Assembly: GCA_027596195.1 (NCBI GenBank) | Contig: JADGJG010000948.1 | Span: 1-10,598, forward strand | Length of the DNA stretch: 10,598 nucleotides | Origin: Podochytrium sp. JEL0797 | Lineage: Eukaryota > Chytridiomycota > Chytridiomycetes > Chytridiales > Chytriomycetaceae | Direction of reading: 5' to 3' | In this document: piece after piece, positions 6,774 to 10,598 of the stretch | Layout: each line of letters begins with the position of its first letter | Numbering within the stretch: position 1 is the stretch's first letter | Program-made: the position numbers and the translations under genes | The notes under the pieces: model-generated | What the model saw: only the letters and a program-made list of their open reading frames with translations | Told to the model about the DNA's origin: nothing | Databases searched by the model: none

Positions 6774-8055
6774 ATGCAAAAACGCGCATTCTCGTCGATC
6801 CCGACCTCGTCGCTATCGCTCGGTTTTTCGAAACATGGATCACCCGAAAGCGTCTTGAGGTATTCACCTCTCGCCTTCTCACCCCCGATGGCAACAGCAC
6901 ACTCAGGGTTCTAAAAAACGAAAACCAGCATCAACCGCGTCTCGCTGGCACCCCCAACGTCATCCCAAGTCCTCCTTAAGTTCCTGGCCTCTCCCATTAA
7001 CCCGGCAGACATCAACCAAGTCCAAGGAACCTACCCTCTCCTGCCCAAACTCTCGAAAAACTTGCTTCAACACAACCCCGACGAACCTTATGCGATCGGC
7101 GGGAATGAAGGCGTGGCAGAGATTGTACATGTCGGAAAGGATGTGCAAGGAACGAGCGAGTGGTTGAAGATTGGTTCGCGAGTCGTGATGCGTCATGCCG
7201 GATTTGGTAAGTCGAAAATGCACTTGATCAAGTTGCCCCACCCGATCCTCAAACCCCTTCATCTTATTAGGAACATGGAGACAATTCGCCACCGCCCAAC
7301 CCTCCGACCTCCTCCCCATGAACTACCCAGGCGTCTCCACCACCGCCGCCGCCACAATCATGGTAAACCCATGCACAGCCTACCGCATGCTCTCGGACTT
7401 TGCCTCCCTCTCCCCAGGAGACACAGTGATCCAAAATGGCGCCAACTCCGCCGTCGGACAAGCCGTGATCCAAGTCGCGAAATGGCGCGGCCTCAAAACC
7501 ATCAACCTGATTCGCGGGACGCTTGGCACACCTGGTGCTCCACGTCCGGGTCTTGACGCGTTGAAACAGCGGTTGGATAGTTTGGGTGCGGATTTGGTTG
7601 TGACGGAGGAGGAGATGCGGAGCCGGGACACGCAGGCGCGGATTTTGGCGTTGGGGGCAGGACGGTTGCCGAGGCTTGGGTTAAATTGTGTGGGGGGAAA
7701 GAGTTCGACGAATTTAGCGCGGAATTTGGCGGAGGGGGCGAGTATGGTCACGTATGGTGGTATGAGTAAGGAACCCGTTGCAATTCCGACGGGGTTGTTG
7801 ATTTTCAAGGATTTGAAGTTTAGAGGGTTTTGGATGACGCGATGGAATGATGTGTGTGTTAAGGAAGGGTTGGAGGCTGAGAGGGAGGTGATGTTGAAGG
7901 ATCTGTGTGGGTTGATCAAGGATGGGCGGTTGCTCGTTCCTGAAGTTGAAACGCTGAGCGTTCAGAGTGAGCAGGATATCGAATCCGTGAAGGCTGCTTT
8001 CGAAAAGGCCATGCGCGGTGGCAGCACCACCAAACAGCTTTTGGAATTTAAATAA
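6774..8055 (+). CDS. ETR1: Mitochondrial enoyl-[acyl-carrier-protein] reductase (2-enoyl thioester reductase)
   Basis: Catalyses the NADPH-dependent last step of each cycle of mitochondrial type II fatty acid synthesis, which supplies octanoate for lipoate. Exons 6774-6859, 6929-7206 and 7271-8055 give 382 residues (human MECR 373). It starts MQKRAFSSIPTSSLSLGF, a short Arg/Ser-rich presequence. Family marks in order: GFSKHGSPESVL (17-28), SPINPADINQVQGTYPLLP (50-68) with the catalytic Tyr at 64, GGNEGVAEIV (86-95), GFGTWRQ (120-126), NPCTAYRML (154-162), the nucleotide loop NGANSAVGQAVIQ (177-189), LNCVGGKSS and VTYGGMSKEPV. Intron 1 (6860-6928) contains an in-frame TAA at 6912; splicing it out gives a gap-free alignment to MECR, so the gene is intact. 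Intron 2 (7207-7270) has a consensus GTAAGT donor. AATAAA overlaps the stop (8051-8056). Residues 204-217 hold a short Gly/Pro insertion relative to MECR. Confidence 0.95.
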
Positions 8056-8143
8056 ACTGCTTTCGCATTCATTCCCCTTCCACCCAATTTCCCATTACAA
8101 CACGAAAGACGTGAGTGGCTCTCCTGCCACGGGGGGGGGGGGG

Positions 8144-8174
<31 letters not shown>

Positions 8175-8341
8175 GGCCCCGCCCCCCCCCCCCCCCCCCC
8201 CCCCCTCCTTCCTTTTCGGTCGGAACCCAAAATGAGTCACACCGAGTTGGCAAGTGGTGACTCGAATTCGATCCGGCAAAACTCCAAAGCATAAATTCTT
8301 TGCGACTCGCCCTCGACCACCACCACACAAATCAGCCTCAA
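8056..8341 (+). other. Gap between ETR1 and the small ORF, dominated by a G-run/C-run pair
   Basis: The 286 bp contain the homopolymer structure described separately (8131-8205) and an AT-rich CATAAATT near 8290, about 50 bp before the small ORF start, which could serve as a weak TATA element. Otherwise I see no gene. Confidence 0.5.
8131..8205. repeat. Poly(G) followed by poly(C): long inverted homopolymer pair
   Basis: Thirteen G (8131-8143), one T, then 29 G (8145-8173), a short centre CGGCCCCG (8174-8181), and 24 C (8182-8205). The G and C runs are complementary, so each strand could form a hairpin, and each strand holds both a G-quadruplex-prone and an i-motif-prone run. It could be a real low-complexity insertion or an assembly or read artefact joining two reads of opposite strand. 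Confidence 0.9.
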
Positions 8342-8560
8342 ATGTCCAAAATTGCCGAACCAATTGACAACATGCACCCCGGTGTCGCCCGGGACCAACT
8401 GAATCACACGACCAACAACCAAGAACTCGGTGACGTCGAGACGATCCCAGTCGTGAAAGGACCCGTCTCCGAAGACTTATACCCCGCTGGAATTCGCGCC
8501 ATCGAGAACGAAGGAACTGCTCAGCAGGTCGCCGACTTGCACAAGACCATGAAAAAGTGA
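8342..8560 (+). CDS. Small 72-residue protein, unrecognised
   Basis: A single-exon frame from the only ATG in this frame (caaATG context; the open frame further upstream begins with TTG) to TGA at 8558-8560. The product starts MSKIAEPIDNMHPGVARDQL and contains VETIPVVKGPVSEDLYPAGI (about 38-57) and ends HKTMKK. It is hydrophilic, with no signal peptide, membrane segment or cysteines, and looks like a soluble, partly disordered cytosolic protein. Codon use is like that of neighbouring genes and an AATAAA lies at 8634-8639, both favouring a real gene. I do not recognise the family. It could also be one exon of a longer gene, but no splice partner is obvious. Confidence 0.62.
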   Translation: MSKIAEPIDNMHPGVARDQLNHTTNNQELGDVETIPVVKGPVSEDLYPAGIRAIENEGTAQQVADLHKTMKK

Positions 8561-8633
8561 TCTCGAATGATCCTTTGCAAGTCCAAACCCTCCGGGATCT
8601 TTGTGATTCTTTGTTCATATTCTTTCCAATCGA

Positions 8634-8639
8634 AATAAA
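8634..8639 (+). terminator. Poly(A) signal AATAAA for the small gene
   Basis: A canonical AATAAA 73 nt after the stop of the 72-residue ORF, with a T-rich stretch before it. Cleavage would be expected shortly after, leaving about 240 bp for the VTC1 promoter. Confidence 0.5.
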
Positions 8640-8786
8640 ATTACCATGCAAACCAATTTTGGATGTTCTCATTCTTCGCGTTTGTTCCCATGCGAGACTG
8701 GAAAAGGGCGAACGGAGCTTTCGTGCGAATGCGTTCGGATCAACCAAATGCGTTGGTGTCACCAAACGCGGAGAGAATCAAACCAA

Positions 8787-8864
8787 GCGTGCCCGCAACG
8801 ATCACCCAAAAAAAATCGCCGCGCGTGCCTGGCACGCTCCCCACATGCAAAAAAACAGCGTGCC
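8787..8864. promoter_or_regulatory. Cluster of four GCGTGCC heptamers upstream of VTC1
   Basis: GCGTGCC occurs at 8787-8793, 8823-8829 and 8858-8864, and in inverse form (GGCACGC) at 8831-8837. The second and the inverse copy form a perfect 15-bp palindrome with a single central T. The copies lie 43-120 bp before the VTC1 ATG. In yeast VTC1 is under phosphate control by Pho4, which binds CACGTG-type sites; this motif shares GCACG but is not that site. A regulatory role is inference. Confidence 0.45.
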
Positions 8865-8906
8865 CAATTGGCCAAAAAAAATTCCCGAAAAAACAAAAAA
8901 CAAAAC

Positions 8907-9631
8907 ATGGCATCCACCTCCATCAGCATGCCCGAGTCGGAAAGAGCCCCGCTCCTCGGCGGAAGCACCTCCAACGCCACAGACAGACCCGCCAAAACCT
9001 GGGGCGCCCTTGCCACCAACGGAGCCGCCGCGCCGCCGCCAACGGACCGTCAGATCTCCCAGAACATGACCCCGCTGCACCCAACCATCAACCAGACCCA
9101 GCTGCCCAACCAGAACCAACCCGTACCCATCAAGAAGGTGATGGCCCCGCTGCGTATTGAGCCCAAAGTCTATTTCGCCAACGAGAGAACGTTCCTGTCG
9201 TGGTTGCATTGTAAGTTGTCCCTTTTTTTTTTTTGGTTGTATCACGTCCCTCATACGCGCATTCCTCCTTCGTCCCTGCCATTCAGTCTGCATCGTGCTC
9301 GGCGGTCTGGCCCTTGGATTGCTAAACTTTGGTGACCGCGTTGGTCAAATCTCTGGCGTTGCTTTCACGTTTGTGGCCATGAGCTTCATGGCGTACTCGG
9401 TCGTGCAGTTCCAGCGCAGAGCCGATATGATTAGAAGAAGAGACCCTGGTCCTTATGACGATACCTCTGCGCCCATTGTGTTGTGCGTCGTGTTGTGTGA
9501 GTATCAAATTTCGCCAATGAGTCATAGTTGTGATCTGACTTGCCCTTTTTTTATGTTTGCTCCTCCTAGTCGTTGCCGTTGGTCTCAACTTCTACCTTAA
9601 ATTCACGTCGCCGACTCAGCTAATCTTTTAA
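8907..9631 (+). CDS. VTC1: Vacuolar transporter chaperone subunit Vtc1 (polyphosphate synthase complex)
   Basis: Vtc1 is the small membrane subunit (DUF202 fold, three membrane helices) of the VTC complex, which makes polyphosphate from ATP and passes it into the vacuole. Exons 8907-9210, 9287-9496 and 9570-9631 give 191 residues. The signature [18 protein letters not shown] (83-100) is almost identical to yeast Vtc1, followed by [13 protein letters not shown] (106-118), FTFVAM (129-133) and [10 protein letters not shown] (151-160). Membrane helices lie at about 102-118, 125-143 and 163-183. Introns (9211-9286 GTAAGT..TTCAG; 9497-9569 GTGAGT..CCTAG) are both phase 1. Yeast Vtc1 has 129 residues; this protein has about 60 extra residues at the N-terminus, rich in Ser, Thr, Pro, Gln and Asn. 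ERAPLL at 12-17 fits the acidic-dileucine sorting motif ExxxLL used for AP-3 transport to the vacuole. Confidence 0.96.
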
Positions 9632-9797
9632 TGCTTTTTCGCTGTTTATTTGTTTTGTTCTTATAAAGAATTTGTCTGCTCCTTTCATCACGTTTTTTAT
9701 AAATGAGTTTGGTGGAAAAAGCTTGTCAACTACAGCAAAGAAACAGACTAAAACATGCATACATTTTCATCCCACGCGTCCCACCGAAACGCGCCAG
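9632..9797. other. Convergent 3' gap between VTC1 and the proline-rich ORF
   Basis: The 166 bp are AT-rich with T-runs. TTTATT at 9645-9650 reads AATAAA on the minus strand and could serve the minus-strand ORF ending at 9798, about 150 nt after its stop. No gene is seen. Confidence 0.4.
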
Positions 9798-10589
9798 CTA
9801 CCAAAAACCATCCACCTTCGATCTTGGCTGCCCCATCAACCCCCTCAACGACACCTCCGCAGCAGCACCAACCCCACCTCGACTCGTCCCAAACCCACTC
9901 CTCCCCCGCCTCTCCATCTCCACCCCAGCTCCTTCCCCACCACATTCCCTACCCACCACCCCCGCCGCCCCCCCAGCCTCCCGATTAACCAACGCCTCCC
10001 TCAACATCTTCAAAAGCGTCCCATGCTGTCCATGCTGCACGACAAACTCTCCAGATTTATACGCGGTCCCTGTTTCTTGGCCTGCAATCGACAGAAACGT
10101 GACGGCACTCGCGTCTGTGAGCGTGCGCGGTACCGAAGACTGTTTCGGCTGTTCAAGTGGTGGTGTTTGGAACGGTGGGATATCGAAACAGGTTGGATGC
10201 GGCGATGTTGGGGCGTGTGGGTTGAACCATGGGTCATGGGTGGGAGTGGTGTCGGCTGCAGTGCCAACGAGGCGGGAAAGGCGGTTTGGACTAATGTGGA
10301 AACTCGTGGTGGTACTATCGAGACGTTTGGACCTTCGCAGCCGCGGGGGTTGTGGATGGGGGGGTGGCTGAGCGATTTCCTGCTCAAGACACTGAATCGC
10401 GTGTGCGATGCTGTCGTGTTGGAGGATTTCGTAGAGGTTGTGAAGGGTTTCGGGGGTGTTGGTTGTGGTTGGGGGTGTGGGGGGGAGGGGAGGGTGTTCT
10501 TTTTTCGGGGGGGGTTGTGGGGGGGGGTGGTGGGGGGTGGTGGGGGTGGTGGTGGCTAGTTTCATTTGGGCTTCGTTGTTGCGTTTCAT
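9798..10589 (-). CDS. Proline-rich, largely disordered protein of unknown function (possibly 5' incomplete)
   Basis: An open frame of 263 residues from the ATG at 10589 to TAG at 9800-9798. The frame has no stop between this ATG and the window end, so the true start may lie outside. Order of features: a Pro/Thr-rich start (about 12-45), a short helix-prone stretch TLHNLYEILQHDSIAHAIQC (48-67), a basic LRRSKR patch near 83-88, a second Pro/His/Thr-rich stretch, a more ordered part from about 155 to 205 (TLTDASAVTFLSIAGQE onward), and a Gly/Arg-rich end. I recognise no domain. The minus strand is preferred over the long plus-strand frames because its base composition runs from C-rich at the 5' end to G-rich at the 3' end, as in the confirmed genes here, while the plus-strand product is Trp/Cys/Gly-rich and unlike a protein. 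Introns cannot be excluded. Confidence 0.45.
   Translation of the reverse strand: MKRNNEAQMKLATTTPTTPHHPPPQPPPKKEHPPLPPTPPTTTNTPETLHNLYEILQHDSIAHAIQCLEQEIAQPPPHPQPPRLRRSKRLDSTTTSFHISPNRLSRLVGTAADTTPTHDPWFNPHAPTSPHPTCFDIPPFQTPPLEQPKQSSVPRTLTDASAVTFLSIAGQETGTAYKSGEFVVQHGQHGTLLKMLREALVNREAGGAAGVVGRECGGEGAGVEMERRGRSGFGTSRGGVGAAAEVSLRGLMGQPRSKVDGFW
10445..10556 (+). repeat. G-rich low-complexity tract (quadruplex-prone)
   Basis: The plus strand has many runs of 3-9 G separated by one to a few T, A or C, including a pure G8 and a G9. It overlaps the 5' end of the minus-strand proline-rich ORF, where CCN proline and ACN threonine codons produce it. It could form G-quadruplexes on the non-coding strand. 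Confidence 0.7.
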
Positions 10590-10598
10590 GATCCGGAC

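Larger units (their letters stand above)
8561..8906 (+). promoter_or_regulatory. 3' end of the small gene and VTC1 upstream region
   Basis: This 346-bp stretch holds the poly(A) signal of the small gene (8634-8639) and the presumed VTC1 promoter. Open plus-strand frames exist across it but lack homology-like composition. Notable are the repeated GCGTGCC heptamer (separate entry), the palindrome CCAATTGG at 8864-8871, containing CCAAT on both strands 36 bp before the VTC1 ATG, and A-runs before the ATG, as in many fungal 5' leaders. Confidence 0.5.

Noticed and set aside
6912..6914. ETR1 as a pseudogene because of an in-frame TAA
   Set aside because: The stop lies in an intron with GT..AG ends, and removal restores a gap-free match to the enoyl reductase family.
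8131..8205. G-run/C-run pair as a transcription terminator
   Set aside because: Hairpin terminators of this type are bacterial; nothing in fungal termination calls for it.
7962..8765. 267-codon minus-strand frame across the G/C homopolymers
   Set aside because: It runs through poly-Gly/poly-Pro created by the homopolymers and opposite the small plus-strand gene; no recognisable domain.
8557..9160. Long plus-strand frames before and over VTC1 exon 1
   Set aside because: They are out of frame with VTC1, and the overlap reflects its biased composition.
9672..10559. 295-codon plus-strand frame opposite the proline-rich ORF
   Set aside because: The product is Trp/Cys/Gly-rich and the base-skew pattern favours the minus strand; kept only as a weak alternative.
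1..10598. CRISPR arrays, tRNA or rRNA genes, transposon ends
   Set aside because: I found no regularly spaced repeats, no cloverleaf-like sequence with tRNA box motifs, and no terminal inverted repeats or transposase-like frames.

Overview
The window reads as compact nuclear DNA of a fungus. Evidence: a vacuolar transporter chaperone (VTC1-type) gene, a fungal-type UPF0643 gene, a mitochondrial 2-enoyl-thioester reductase, and introns of about 60-90 nt with GT..AG ends. Genes sit on both strands with gaps of 44 to about 350 bp. I cannot name the species; an early-diverging (chytrid-like) lineage is only a guess.

Layout, left to right. (1) 1-190, minus: the first 63 codons of an acyltransferase-like gene cut by the window edge. 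(2) 539-1243, plus: a short Rossmann-fold SDR protein lacking the usual catalytic Tyr. (3) 1398-2603, minus: a complete HxxxDG CoA-acyltransferase-like gene, paralogous to (1). (4) 2648-3358, minus: a UPF0643 family protein ending 44 bp before (3). (5) 3578-6713, plus: the checkpoint-clamp subunit rad9, which I rebuilt as ten exons encoding about 840 residues, with a very long disordered tail. (6) 6774-8055, plus: mitochondrial enoyl reductase (ETR1/MECR), three exons. (7) 8342-8560, plus: an unrecognised 72-residue protein, preceded by a striking G-run/C-run pair. (8) 8907-9631, plus: VTC1, three exons, with a long N-terminal extension. (9) 9798-10589, minus: a proline-rich ORF of unknown function, possibly incomplete at the window edge.

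How the genes relate. Rad9 (DNA damage checkpoint), ETR1 (mitochondrial fatty acid synthesis) and VTC1 (polyphosphate) are core housekeeping genes with no obvious common pathway. The left third (two acyltransferase copies, an SDR and UPF0643) looks more like an accessory, recently duplicated block, perhaps a small metabolic gene group; its substrate cannot be read from sequence. Genome-wide points worth noting: sense strands tend to be C-rich at the 5' end and G-rich at the 3' end of genes, and three genes have AATAAA overlapping or within a few bases of the stop codon.
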